From: Artemia franciscana
Taxonomy: Eukaryota; Arthropoda; Branchiopoda; Anostraca; Artemiidae
DNA: 64,000 bases
Assembly (NCBI RefSeq): GCF_032884065.1
Contig: NC_088866.1
Location: 55,126,068 to 55,190,067, forward strand
Reading direction: 5' to 3'
A model generated the notes under the pieces. It searched no databases. It had not been told where the DNA came from and was given only the letters and a program-made list of their open reading frames with translations. A program made the translations under genes and the position numbers. The stretch's first letter is position 1, and every line of letters starts with the position of its first letter. Of the stretch, positions 46,318-58,209 are shown piece by piece.

Positions 46318-47370
46318 TTAGAGAGAGAGAGAGACACTTTTTATTATACATATCATCAATATACAAAAAACCACATCAGCCACTTTAGAAAGTCAAAGAC
46401 TTGTTAGAAGTGACTGATAAACATTAATGGGCACCAATACCAACAACATTAACAAAAAAAAATGAAACGAAATGAAACAAAAAGTGGCAAAAAGAAAACA
46501 ACAGGAAAACAAAAAATAAGATGAGAAAAAAAAATCATACTTAAAAAAGCAATCAATAAACCATCCCATTTAAATTATTTACTTAATTTCTACCCAGAAG
46601 GTGGTTCTTCAGTCTACTCTTAAACTGGCTAACATTTTCAGATAACCTTATACTCATTGGTAAAGAATTCCACACTATTGGTCCAGCAAACTTGGAACCA
46701 AAACTTCCCCTCTGAGACCTGCGACACTCATATACCAAATCATCCATATTTCTAGTCTCATAACTGTGGTATGAAGAATTCCTTATAAACATTTGACGAA
46801 AAATTTCAGGGGACAAACCATAAATACTCTGAAATACAAATATAGCAAGTTGATAATCATGAAGTTGGCTAACATTAAAGATCATGAGTTTCCTATAACA
46901 ATTAATTGTATCATTTTCACCATGGAAATAATTTCCTAGTAGTCTAATAACTTTATTTTGTAAAACCTGAACACGTTTAAAATTTGTATAAAATCCACCA
47001 GCCCATATCACACAACCATAAGAAATATAAGGCATGACAATAGAATGATAAAGAGTTAAAAGGGCAGAACGAGGTAACTGATTTCTCAGACGCCGAATCA
47101 GTCCAAGCCCTCTAGATACCCTAGCTGCCACCTGATCACCATATGCTTTCCAATTCAGATTTTGATCAAGCTGGAAACCAAGGTATCTCACCACAGCTAC
47201 TTGTTTCAATGGTCTATTACAAAGAAATATTTTTCTATTTAAATCAACTGGACTTCCTTTCCTACTAAGCAATATAAAATGAGTTTTTAAAACATTCACT
47301 GATAAACGGCTAATCTTTGTAAAAATTAAAAGATGACTTAAAGCTTGAAAACGCTTGAATATAGCATATA
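46318..47370 (-). mobile_element. 5'-truncated LINE copy with (CT)n tail
   Basis: The minus-strand block carries the ORF2 C-terminal frame at 46583-47360 and a 3' UTR of about 260 bp. The UTR ends ATAATAAAAAGTGTCTCTCT followed by more CT repeats. The 5' end is lost in the palm/thumb region, as usual for LINE copies. It lies in the CPAP intron between exons 45792-46219 and 49923-50078. Confidence 0.8.
46583..47360 (-). pseudogene. LINE ORF2, RT thumb and C-terminal domain
   Basis: An open frame of about 238-258 residues on the minus strand contains SVNVLKTHFILLSRKG (after the palm), VVRYLGFQLDQNLNWKAYGD, QVAARVSRGLGLIRRLRNQL, TLYHSIVMPYISYGCVIWAG, RVQVLQNKVIRLLGN and GPIVWNSLPMSIRLSENVSQ, ending FKSRLKNHLLGRN. 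'YLG...D..L.W..H', 'Y.S.V.P...Y...VW' and 'LQ.K..R' are the conserved thumb-region words of Jockey/CR1-type non-LTR reverse transcriptases. It has no stop or frameshift over this length, so the copy is fairly young. Endonuclease and catalytic palm are absent. Confidence 0.88.
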
Positions 47371-47449
47371 TATTATTATATTACTTTTGTATTCGAAATT
47401 ATTATATATTATCATTTATTACTTGTGCAATGTTATTGCTTTATTGTAT

Positions 47450-47610
47450 ACCCTCGTTGTGGCAGAGTGGATTAACGCTCTGTTTAGCAATACGGGGCGC
47501 GGGCTTTGATCCCCACCGCAGCAAGGCGACAAGCTTGCTACTTGTCCCAGTAAAGAGACCCACCAACTGAATGACGATTGGACGCCCTATGCGCCAGCAA
47601 TGGCTCACGT
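47450..47610 (+). repeat. SINE family B, copy with tRNA-like head
   Basis: 'gttgtggcagagtggattaa' is A-box-like, and 'gggctttgatccccaccgca' is a degraded B box at normal tRNA spacing. The body 'agagacccaccaactgaatg' and 'cgccctatgcgccagcaatg' matches 30060-30245. It is not an intact tRNA because the acceptor stem does not pair. Confidence 0.65.
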
Positions 47611-47639
47611 TTTGTTTCATGATGTTTGTTTAGTTTAAT

Positions 47640-48990
47640 TATTTAATAAGTTTAATTGAAAACTTTACTGATAACTATAAGGCGACTTGGAAGATTCAAC
47701 AGAAAAGCTCTGAAGGATGTTGAATATTATTGGGCATTATATGTTAAGTTTTTTATGGAAGTATAGTTGTGCTGATAAAATTTCCACAAATGAATTTTTT
47801 GTTTTTTTTGCTTGTCGCCACTGTCCTGTGACTTTTTTTTCAATAAAGATATCTAATGAAATCTTAGCAGATTATGAAAGAGTCAAATAATATTATGGAG
47901 TTTCCTAAACCAAAAATCAAACCCAGACCCTTACGCTCGAAAGCAAAGAGGATTGAAGAAGATGAATGTTACAGCTTCGCTACGAGTTGATGCTTTCGAA
48001 AAAACTTGATGGTCAGAACTCATTGAAGGTAAAGCTTAGCTTACAACTCATTACCACCATCCCAATCTATATAGCGATAAATACTTCCCTAGATTGAAAG
48101 TTTTACCCCTAAAAAATTAACACTAGAATCATTTTCACGGGACAAATTTCGAGTAAGCTTAACTTATTTTGTTTTTATCAATACCAACTCCCTGGTTTTT
48201 TAAGTTTTACGCCTCAATGCAAAGTCTTGACAAACACTTATGTTGAATAATAATCTAGAAATACCTCTGTGGTCAAACTACTACTAATGCTTGAGACGAG
48301 ACACAGGCTGTTCAACCCAAATCTGCACCAAGAATGCACTAGACCGCATTATATCCCTGCCTTCGGTCTTTTTTCGGGACCGGATGATTTCCAAACACGA
48401 TCTGTCCCATTTGCGTCTTTGCTCCTGGAATCCACCTAAAGATTCGAGGTTTTTTCTTTATTTTAGGATGTCAGCATTTAGTTTGGTCTCCTTGCTTATT
48501 CTTCCAATGACGAGGGGGCTAAAATTCGAGGAGCCGGGGGGTCAGATACTCGCTTAGGCACCGTTTATCGTGCCTAAACCATCTGAGCCTTCTGCTCTTG
48601 ATGATAGTGGATCATGACTATTTCTCACTGCATATTTGCATCAGGTACTCATGCTTATTCTTTGGCTAAGCTTGAGGCAAAAAATGGCTCTTAGGCACTT
48701 CCAATCAAGTGTGTCGAGTTAATGTTCTTCTTCCGCCTATAAAGATCAGGTTGAGCACCCATACTGCCAAATTGAACGAGTTTACGCCACACAGATTAGG
48801 AGTTCTGATCTCTTTTATGGACTTTTTATCTCATTTTCGATTGTTTTTTATCCTGATCTGTTCTGTAGTTCGTCGAAAGCGCTTCAGGTCTTACTTATTA
48901 TAGCCTAGATTTCATTCAAGGCCCCGCCCTTGATTTAAACAATGGCCCGAGGTTTTTTACCTAGCCAAGCTGTTGCATTGAAAATGATAT
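47640..48990. other. No feature recognised
   Basis: Intron of CPAP on the minus strand. Open frames at 48291-48557 and 48709-48903 have no family or splice support. Confidence 0.4.
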
Positions 48991-48999
48991 TTAAGATCA

Positions 49000-49275
49000 A
49001 AACACTACCACTACTACTACTACTAGTAACAACAATTCACATCAGAATAAAACAGCCCAAGGCCAACATAGCTTTGAACACTCCTCCTCCACCTAATCCG
49101 TTCAAAGCTTCACTCTTTGTCCCCTCCTATGAAGTTATAATTTCTCAAAATACTTTCCTAAGACCTCTTCTCATCTCATTCGATGACGACTTGCTTTTGT
49201 TTAGCCCAAGATCGATGGGCTAATGGGCAACCTTTTGCAATCTGCAATCCTTCATCCGTAAAACCTGGTCTACAA
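49000..49275. repeat. Dispersed repeat Y, copy
   Basis: 'actaccactactactactac', 'cccaaggccaacatagcttt', 'actcctcctccacctaatcc' and 'gcaatctgcaatccttcatc'. Relative of 27885, 28438 and 45235. Confidence 0.55.
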
Positions 49276-49739
49276 TCTTAAACTTTCCTTCATTATAAAA
49301 ACAAAACCTCGGATCCAACAGCAATTATTGCTCAGATCATTATAACGGAAAAAATCCATGTTAACAAAACTAAAAAGTTCTTGAATAGTAATAGATTCTT
49401 ATAGTGTCTCTTAAATTATATTAGTTCTTAGATTAATCAGTTCTTAATTATATTAGTAATCAATTATAATTATTAAAAGTTCTTGAATAAATAGAAAATA
49501 AAATTTGTGCAAATATTCTGTATACTAGGGTTTTTTAATATTTTTAAAGACAGACTGTTTCATTTATAGGTTTCACAACAAAGGTCACAAAAACACACAG
49601 ACTGAATACGGCTATATACATCGTTAGCCTAATGTGCGAAGATGTGTCAACTGTTTCATACAAAAAAACAATAATTTCAAGAGCTAAATAAAAATCATTT
49701 AACGACTGATAGCCAGCCTATTTTCGCTGAGAAAAAAAG

Positions 49740-49792
49740 GTTAGACATCTGATTTTTGTTCTTCTTTTGACAATCTCGTAGCCTCATCTGCA
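49740..49792 (-). pseudogene. Partial duplicate of the CPAP coiled-coil exon end
   Basis: On the minus strand, 'GATGAGGCTACGAGATTGTC' followed by AAAAGAAGAAC closely matches the end of the exon at 49923-50078 (GATGAAATTACGAGGCTGTC, AAAAGAAGAGC). In the matching frame it reads DEATRLSKEEQKSDV and then a stop, against DEITRLSKEEHDVRK in the real exon. A plausible acceptor (TCACTGCAG) precedes it, but there is no in-phase donor. It is most likely a local duplication left in the intron rather than a used alternative exon. Confidence 0.5.
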
Positions 49793-49922
49793 GTGAGAAA
49801 AGAAAATACCATTTCGCAAGGGAAAAGAACGATAAATTACAGTATTGGAAAAATGGACTAAGGTAATTGATAGTCCGGCATTTCTTGCTGTAAAAATGAC
49901 AAATTAATGCAAAAAAAATTAC

Positions 49923-50078
49923 CTTTCTGACGTCGTGCTCTTCTTTTGACAGCCTCGTAATTTCATCAGTTTTCATCTTAAGTTGGCTTTCCAAATACCT
50001 GATTCTGCTCAGGAACTTATTTTTCTCTGCAAACCACTTGCTTTCCTTAGTTCGGGTTACATTTGTCAATTCCTCGAG
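49923..50078 (-). CDS. CENPJ: CPAP/SAS-4 (CENPJ), coiled-coil exon
   Basis: This minus-strand exon is 156 nt (52 codons, phase 0 at both ends), with the acceptor TGCGTTTTCTAG and the donor AAAG|GTAATT. It encodes LEELTNVTRTKESKWFAEKN, then KFLSRIRYLESQLKMKTDEI, then TRLSKEEHDVRK. The charged heptad-like pattern and the motif of a Trp after a basic run ('K.SKW..E...L..RI..LE') match the coiled coil just before the G-box in CPAP. It joins in phase to the exon at 46219. It is the most 5' exon recognised, and the rest of the gene (PN2-3 tubulin-binding region and more coiled coil) was not found up to 64000. A decayed partial copy of its 3' end lies downstream at 49740-49792. Confidence 0.8.
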
Positions 50079-50219
50079 CTAGAAAACGCAAATGCTGTCA
50101 TTGTTGTCTGCATTATCCAATTAAATGCTGTCATGCATAATACGATCGGTGGGACTTTTTCCGTAGTTTTTGAGACGAGTAAAGGGGCTCTCACAGTATA
50201 TGCTTAATTTTCTGTGCTA

Positions 50220-51060
50220 AGTGGTTAAACAAATAGAGGCTCTCACACTTAACAAGTCGTTTCACACCCCGCTGACGTAAAAACTCAGAAGACCACCATG
50301 ATCATCGTCTAAAATCATCTCTATCACCATTGAAAACTGTTCAGAAATTAAAAATAGAGAGGTTCAAGCGCTGATCAAGTGTGATAGCTTTCTAGGAAAA
50401 TATTTCAATTAATTTTCAAAACTTATTATTTGCTGAACCAGCAATTCCCTTTTGTTGCCGCTATGTTTGTTTCCGCAACGTAAAATAAGCCTACGTAACG
50501 TAAGATTCTATATAAGGCTCAAGTCTACTAGGCACTGCCTGTGTTACGGACTAAATTTGCTTCGCCAGATTTACATAACATAACATAAAGCCTCCAATTT
50601 TGTTAGTGTGAAAGCTTCAACGGTATACGGTGAAAGAACCTTAAAGGTTTTTCTCCTTTTCATTTCTTTTAGGAAAAACTGGTTAATTATAGTGTATAGC
50701 TGAATATGTCCCGTTGTTCTGGTGTAGAGTACAAACAGTGCACTCTATCATTCCCTTCTCTCTCTTATTATTATCTTATACCTGGACTTTGTCACCAAGG
50801 ATCAATCGGTGTTTCAAAACTACAGCCAATGATCTGCAAAATACGAGATATGAACAAAGTTTTGTTCTCCCTTTTGCACAATGTTATAATTCTGAATCTT
50901 ATGTTAAGTAGTAATTTAGCTTGAGTATATAAATTTAATATTGAACTTACTGAATAGATTGAAACCTGACACAAAAATTGACACCAATTTGATGAAGACA
51001 TTGAAGCAATTGGCCATTAACTGAAAACAACTTTCGGGAAGTTGCAAGTTTTGTGCCTAT
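50220..51060. other. No feature recognised; expected site of upstream CPAP exons
   Basis: I looked on the minus strand for the preceding CPAP coiled-coil exon and did not see one. AT-rich. Confidence 0.35.
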
Positions 51061-51212
51061 TTTGGATATAAAATAGATTCGGTTTTACATTGAGAATAAC
51101 GGAAACAGAAAACTGGCTCAGAGAACTGAACAAAGTTGGTGTGAACGGTAACTTGTTGCTTTTATTTTTATTAACAATATATCCTCTCACACCAATTGTT
51201 GGTGTGACACTA

Positions 51213-51312
51213 NNNNNNNNNNNNNNNNNNNNNNNNNNNNNNNNNNNNNNNNNNNNNNNNNNNNNNNNNNNNNNNNNNNNNNNNNNNNNNNNNNNNNNNN
51301 NNNNNNNNNNNN
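51213..51312. other. Assembly gap (100 N)
   Basis: A run of N. It separates two open stretches of unknown relation. Confidence 0.99.
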
Positions 51313-51491
51313 TAGGTTTGAGAGATCTGGAGGGTTTCCAAATGGATGTAACTGGAGACGATCTATACATACTGGCTTCCTTAAGTGTATATTTGAATGC
51401 TGTAATGGAGAAAGCCTTGTTTTTCACTGATCAAGTAGATTCTTCCTACTTGATGACCGAGGTAATAGCTCATGATATAAGGCTATACTAA
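51313..51491 (+). CDS. Possible exon or protein fragment next to an assembly gap
   Basis: Directly after the N gap an open frame reads LRDLEGFQMDVTGDDLYILA, then SLSVYLNAVMEKALFFTDQV and DSSYLMTEVIAHDIRLY before TAA. It looks protein-like (amphipathic, no repeats). The 5' side is lost in the gap and no clear donor is seen before the stop. The same frame before the gap (about 51090-51212) ends in a hydrophobic run (LLLLFLLTIYPLTPIVGVTL), but the gap size is unknown so the two cannot be joined. Family not recognised. It could be a host exon or a fragment of a mobile element. Confidence 0.3.
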
Positions 51492-51499
51492 GTGAGTTA

Positions 51500-54020
51500 A
51501 TGATATTGGAACTACTTTAGTGGTTGCCCACTTCTAAAGGAAAGATATTAATGCAATAGAAGTGGTGCCATTAGCCATCTTAGTTTATGTCTTTTCCAAA
51601 TATGGTTGATGATTTTCTCACAATGACGGTCCCAGATATAGGTCTAGTCCTAAATAATATGTTTTTTCGTCGTTTATCATCTCGTGATGCATCATATCTT
51701 CTCTTCTGAACTGAGTTATTGACCTGTGAAAACTACTCTGCCTAAGTGACCGCAATGGAATTGTGGGTAAAAAAAATTGTATTTATGATTACTTAAGAGT
51801 ATGGACGATACTGAAAGAACACTTCGTATTATAAAACAAGAATACCGTTGTTCTATTATCTGAAGACTCCCTACTGGGAATTGACTAGAAGCTTAAATAA
51901 TGTTTCATAGAGAAGTTTGGTATAATACAATTACTTCATTTAACTCAACACAAACGGCATAAGGAAAATGGTTATATATACGGCACTGGGACTAAACGTC
52001 CCACAGGGTAAAACAAATACAATGTTCCAGTTACAAAACATAAAACATCAAAACACTTACAAAAGTCCAAGGTATTCCTAATTAAACGCAACAGAGGTCA
52101 ATCCGGTAATTTAAATAGAAAAAATTGCTTGATCCCATAAAATGTGTTTTTTATAGCATAGGTCAACTGTGTCATTTCTGATTACATACGTACATAAGCA
52201 AAGAAGCGGTTATTTCTCAATTTCCTTTACAAGCCTATACTTACAAGGATGTGCGCTTATATCATAATAAAAGTGGTATTTCAAAATGTTGCATTTTGTA
52301 TTTTGTGTCTTAATATTTTTACTAAAATCAAATTCCTACTTAATTAGTCAGCTTTACTACACCATCTTCCTTTCTTATCTTGTAATGTTTTCTGTAAACT
52401 TTTCAAATATAAGAAGTTGTTTGAAATATCGAATGATTTTAAAAGTATACACTTAGCATCTTCTTTTGAGTTCAAAAACTGCCAAAACTTACCCTGAAAA
52501 GTCTAACTTAACAATCTGAGCCGTTTTTGAGATATTAATTTGTCAACCTTTTGACAATATTCATGATCAATGTTCGTTTTGATTTATTTCAGCGTCCGTC
52601 TAAACGTTCCTAAAATAAAACACATCATAAGCATAAAAGCGAGGACATCTTAGCAGTACTAAAAACGAAGGATGGCCAAAATGAGCTTCTTTTCTAGGTT
52701 GAATTTTAGAGCTGAGAAGTAATTCCTAATGAACTCTGTGGAATCGAGATAATTTTTGATCCTGCTTTGCTAAAATTCTTTTCTAGTCTTTCACCGTCCA
52801 AGCGAATGACTAACGATATTATTTTTTTTTTTTTTGCAGATCAAACGAACTCATGCTGTTACTTAATGGTGCTTTTTTGTTCTATTTTGAAAATGTGCTA
52901 ATTAATATTTGTTATCACAGGTTAAGTTTTGTTTGTGTTAAATGTCTTGACGATGCAAAATTCTTACCCACTTTTTAACTATGTGGTTTCCGTTCCCTAT
53001 ATGATGAGTTCTTCTAGCTATTTGCTTGTTCTAAAGCTCCCCCTTTGAAATTTTGTATCTTTTCTAAGGTTTTTAACCTGACCGGAATTCCTTAGCCTTT
53101 TCTTGTCTTAAATACAGACTATAATGTACTTTTCTAGGACTTCTCGGTTTCATCTACCAGTTACTTAACTCAGTAAAGATCTGTTTGCTGCCCAATGCTT
53201 TGTTCTTGCCTAGAAAAAGACAATAAGATCTTTTTGACGATTTTATTGTCCTCCATTCTTGTTTAGTATCAACCAATGATCCACTAGTGAGGACATCTTA
53301 GTAGAACTAAAAACGAAGGATGGCTAAAACAAACGCAGATTTTAATTTTGTCCTCTATATAAAGGGTCAGTTTTAAGTTTTAGAGCTGTTCTTTTTTTCT
53401 TTTTTATCACTTCTTTTCTTGTCTTTTATGTCCAATCGATTGATGCCCTTTTCCTTTTCTATGTTGAATTTTAGAGCTGAGCAGTAATTTATAACGAACT
53501 CTGTGGAAAACTGTTTGTTGTTTCCGTCTTTTTGTGTAGTGGCGTTTATTTTTACATAAAATGTCGTTGCAACATAACAGGCAAATAAAAATCAAGGGTT
53601 TTCAATCTTAAATTCATTAAATTATCCGTGAAATTCTTGTTTTTGCTCCTTTCTCTCCCCTTCTCAAATTTTAAAAGAAACAGAACTCTTTACATTTTTG
53701 GAAAAAATTATCTTTTTTGCTCTCCCCTCACTAAAACAATTTACTGCTCATTCAAGCTCTTTTACTCCTTTATGACCTGTTTGCTCCTTTCGATCCTAAT
53801 ATGGCCTATATGTTCCTTTTGCTCCTTGTATGACCTGTATGCTCCTTTTATTTTTTCCATGGTTGGTGCTTCCGTCACAACCACCATAGCAGCCAAAAAC
53901 TTGAAACATGTTTGGGAAAACAGCTGCCAAGGGAGGAGGAATCGTCATCTGAAGCTGATTCAGGAATATTGACTATTGTATTTTTTCTCGGGGTTGATCG
54001 TACCGACTGTTGGTCAAAAA
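51500..54020. other. Unannotated DNA with local partial duplications
   Basis: 'gaggacatcttag.a..actaa' plus 'aaacgaaggatgg' and 'gttgaattttagagctgag' occur at both 52643-52735 and 53289-53500. At 53750-53865 'tgctcctttt...atgacctgt' recurs with a period near 28 bp. No convincing exon. A short frame at 53880-53970 (AAKNLKHVWENSCQGRRNRH) has no family match. Confidence 0.4.
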
Positions 54021-54022
54021 GC

Positions 54023-54187
54023 TTCTGTCACATCAAGTTTCACTACATTTTCTGGCAGACAAAAATCTGAAGAGCGTTTGCTTTATTAGTACATCCACAC
54101 CCCTCTATTTTTCTTTTTTTTTTCTATATACTACGCTTTGATTTATTTTTTGTTTCAGATTAGAAATTAATATTATTAATTACAAAT

Positions 54188-54242
<55 letters not shown>
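54023..54242. repeat. Long inverted repeat, left arm
   Basis: 'ctgtcacatcaagtttcact', 'acattttctggcagacaaaa', 'gctttattagtacatccaca', 'cccctctatttttctt' and 'attaatattattaattacaa', then (CA)n and (TA)n. It pairs with 54911-55145. Confidence 0.95.
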
Positions 54243-54908
54243 AATAATATAAATAATACCCGAATATATTCATAACAAATAGGAAAATATAAGTCTATAA
54301 ACAATTGATAAATTGATTGTTCACTTTCTTAAACTTGAATTCTTATTTAACCGAATACAGCCTTTTGTAAATATCTGTGGATATATTTTGCGATCTAAAC
54401 ACATGTTTGGTGACAGTATTGCAAGTTACTCGCTCTATAAAATCGGAAACAAGTCCAAAGGCTAAGACCTTGAATGTCTTAGTAGAACTGAGACTCTGGA
54501 TAGACCCATAATCTGCTATCAAGCATCACTCTTCCATACTAAATTTGTATAATATCAAAACCGAGCATATAAGCCGGAAAAAAATTTAAAGTAAATCATC
54601 AGTCAATAATAGCGTTTTATTTCCCTTGACTTATCACTTAAAACAACAGTAGTTTATTCAAAAATTAATTTTTCAATTAAACTTTGTTATTGAATTATTT
54701 TTCAAAAACTAAACTTGTTCACACAAAGACATAAAGCATATTTTGTTGTCTCAAACGGATTTTGTTGTCAATAAAACACTTAAAAAGGAAAGGGATTTTT
54801 CTCCAATTTCTAACTGTTTTTTTTTTTTTTGATGTGATTTCGTGTCGTTTATGACCTGACGATTTGTCACAAAATTACACATAATAAGATGTTTAATTAT
54901 CTATGATT

Positions 54909-54910
<2 letters not shown>
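54243..54910. other. Spacer of the long inverted repeat
   Basis: AT-rich and non-coding by eye. No transposase frame was seen. Confidence 0.6.
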
Positions 54911-54981
<71 letters not shown>

Positions 54982-55145
54982 ATTTGTAATTAATAATATT
55001 AATTTATAATCTGAAACAAAATTTAAATCAAAGTGTAGTATATAGAAAAAAGAAGAAAAATAGAGGGGTGTGGATGTACTAATAAAGCAAGCCGTGTTCA
55101 GATTTTTGTCGGCCAGAAAATGTAGTGAAGCTTGATGTGACAGGT
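54911..55145. repeat. Long inverted repeat, right arm
   Basis: (TA)n and (TG)n, then 'tatttgtaattaataatatt', 'aaaaatagaggggtgtggat', 'gtactaataaagcaagc' and 'agtgaagcttgatgtgacag'. It is the reverse complement of 54023-54242 at roughly 90% by eye, with a 670-bp AT-rich spacer between the arms. Confidence 0.95.
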
Positions 55146-55149
55146 GAGG

Positions 55150-56190
55150 CTAATCAAATACAATCCAACCTACCCAGCATACTCATGTTAAACGGCTCAA
55201 ATGCTAGAAACAAAGTGAATGACTTTCAGATTTCGATCTCCGGTTATTTAACATGTGAAGATAGGAATCAAAAGCTGCTATGGATCAATAAAAAAGTGGG
55301 GGTGCGGGGAATGAAAGAAATCGGGAGGGGTGGATAATAAGAGTAAATGTTATTTGACAATTTGGATAACAAGTGCCCAGAAATACAAGGAAGCTTGGGA
55401 TTTTGGGTACTGGGTTCCGTGTTCTTTTTATTTGCGTACTTCTTAAAATAGTTTAGTTGACTTGAAGGTTGTAGTCCTAATAGTGACAGAAATTTTCTTT
55501 CTTTACCCTCCCATACAGTTTGAAATACCCGGAAAGGCAACCTTGCAGCAGTTTAGGGTGAGCAAAAACAACGAAAAAATTGCCAACTGTTAGATGGCCC
55601 TTGTGATAGACCTAGGTCAACTTAAGTGTTGAACCGAAAAGAATACGACACTTATAAGAGTTGGATCCTTGGTGATTTAACAGGGGAAATAGCGACCAGA
55701 AATTGCCGGCGCCAGTTATAATGTAGCGTCTGGTTACTTAATTAAAAGGTAGGAAGTTTCAGAGCAAATTGGATGTTAGATAAGACTTAATATGATTAAA
55801 GTTTATTTTTCTGCAAGTGATTAATCAGCATTTTTTTTTCTTCAAGAATCATTTTAAGTCAAAACCTAGTCTGCGTGGAGTCGATCTAATTTAAGTTTGG
55901 GAAACCTTAGTAGATTAAGTAGACGAGTTGGAAAATTTTGTCAATTGTAGAATTTTATAAAAGCAAGCTGTGCATTATAAATAATACCATAAATGGTGAA
56001 AGTTTCCCTAATTACGTGATTAATTACTGAAAATAGTTCTTTTATACAAAGAAATTCTTACAAAGTCGGCTTTATTGAGAAGGTGGCTTTAGTACTCCTT
56101 TCGATAGTACTATTGAACAGCGGGTTTTGGCACGCTGAAGCTGTGATAGCCATGAGCTTGTACATTGACTTAAGATATATCATCTTCTGA
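55150..56190. other. No feature recognised
   Basis: No exon, RNA gene or repeat recognised on either strand. Confidence 0.4.
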
Positions 56191-56339
56191 GGCCTTGAAC
56201 AAAATGTGGCAAAACATGCAAGAATCAAGGGTTCTGCTAGCAGTAATTGCTCTTCATAAGAAAGGGATGGAACTGGCTGGTATTTTGACTGGTATAGTTT
56301 TTATGGCACTTGGTATTAACCAAGTGACATATAGCAATC

Positions 56340-58200
56340 GCCAATTCTGTCGGTCTGTCTGTCTGTCGGTCCCGGTTTTGCTACTTTAGGCACTTCCAGG
56401 TAAGCTAGGACGATGAAATTTGGCAAGACTATCAGGGACCGGACCAGATTAAATTAGAAATAGTCGTTTTCCCGATTGGACCATCTAGGGGGGAGTGGGG
56501 GGCCGGATAATTCGGAAAAAAATTGAAAAAATAAAGTATTTTTAACTTATGAGCGGGTGATTGGATCTTAATGAAATTTAATGTTTGGAATGATATTGTG
56601 TCTCAGAGCTCTTATTTTAAATCTCGACCGGATTTGATGACATTGGGGGGAGTTGGAGGGGGGAAACCTAAAGTCCCGGTTTTGCTACTTTAGGCACTTC
56701 CGGGTAAGCTAGGACGATGAAATTTAGCAAGCGTATCAGGGACCGGACAAGATTAAATTAGAAATAGTCGTTTTCCCTTTTTGACCATCTGGGGGGAGTG
56801 GGAGGCCGGTTAATTCGAAAAAAATAGAAAAAATGAAGTATTTTTAACTTATGAGCGGGTGATTGGATCTTAATGAAATTTTATGTTTGGAATGATATTG
56901 TGTCTCCGAGTCCTTATTTTAAATCCCCACCGGATCTGATGACATTGGGGGGAGTTGGAGGGGGGAAACCTAAAATCTTGGAAAACACTTAAAGTGGAGG
57001 GATCGGGATGAAACTTTATGGGAAAAATAATCACAAGTTCCAGATACATGAGTGACCTAATCGGAACGGATCCGCTCTCTTTGGGGTAGTTGGGGGGGGG
57101 TGGTAATTCTGAAAAATTAGAAAAAATGAGGTATTTTTAACTTACGAATGGTTGATCGGATCTCAATGAAATTTGATGTTTAGGATACCGTGTCTAAGAG
57201 CTCTTATTTTAAATCCCGACCAGATCTGGTGACGGGGGGGAGTTGGGAGGGGGAAACCTAAAACTTGGTAAACACTTAGAGTGAAAGGATCGGGATGAAA
57301 CATGGTGGGAAAAATAATCAAAAATCCTAGATAGATGATTAACATAAACGGAACGGATCCGCTCTCTTTAGGGTAGTTGGGGGGGGGGTTATTTCTGAAA
57401 AATTTGAAAAAATGAGGTATTTTTAACTTACGAACGGGTGATCTGAACTCAATGAAATTTTATATTTAGAAGATATCGTGGCTCAGAGCTCTTATTTTAA
57501 ACCCGACCGAATCTGGTTACATTGGGGGGGAGTTGGGAGTGGGAAACCTAAAACTTGGAAAACACTTAGAGTGGAGGGATTGGGATGAAACTTGGTGGGA
57601 AAAATAATCACGAGTCCTAGATACATGATTGACATAACCAGAACGGATCCGCTCTCTTTGGGGTTGTTGGGGGAGGGGTTAATTCTGAAAAATTAGAAAA
57701 AATGAGGTATTTTTAACTTACGAACTGGTGATCGTATCTCAATGCAATTTGATATTTAGAAGGATATCGTGTCTCAAAGCACTTATTTAAAATCCTGACC
57801 GGATCTGGTGACATTGGGGGAAGTTTGGGGCGGGGAAACCTAAAATGATGGAAAACGCTTAGATTCGAGAGATCGGAATGAAACTTGGTTGGAAAAATAA
57901 GCAGAAGTCTTACATACATGATTTACATAATTGGAATGGATCTGCTCCATTGGGGGGGGGGTCTTGATTCTTAAAAATAAGAAAAAATGACGCATTTTTA
58001 ACTTACGAAGCAGTGATTGGATCTTCATGAAACTTTATATTTAGAAAGACCTCGTAACTCAGATCTCTTATTTTAAATCTCAACCGGATCAAGCGTAATT
58101 GGGGGGGGGGGGGGGTGGGGCAGTTGGAGGGACCGGAAATCTTAGAAAATACTTTAAGCGGTGAGATCAGGATGAAACTGGATGGGAAGAATAGAAACCT
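56340..58200. repeat. Tandem array, about 295-bp unit, six to seven copies
   Basis: It opens with 'cggtctgtctgtctgtcggt' and 'cccggttttgctactttagg'. Each unit holds 'gatgaaatttggcaag' or 'gggatgaaacttggtgggaa', 'cggaacggatccgctctctt', 'ttggggg.agttggg', 'gaggtatttttaacttacga', 'ggtgatcggatctcaatgaa', 'cagagctcttattttaaatc' and 'gaccggatctggtgacattg'. Later units are more diverged. Long G runs (up to about 15) occur at 57950 and 58100. Non-coding. Confidence 0.9.
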
Positions 58201-58209
58201 GTCTAAGAT

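Noticed and set aside
47455-47530. Possible tRNA gene
   Set aside because: A and B box words are present, but the acceptor stem does not pair and the SINE body follows; a second copy exists at 30060.
48291-48557. 88-residue frame as an exon
   Set aside because: No recognisable family and no splice borders; it lies in a CPAP intron.
51017-51427. Minus-strand frame across the third gap
   Set aside because: Same reason; no protein-like content on that strand.
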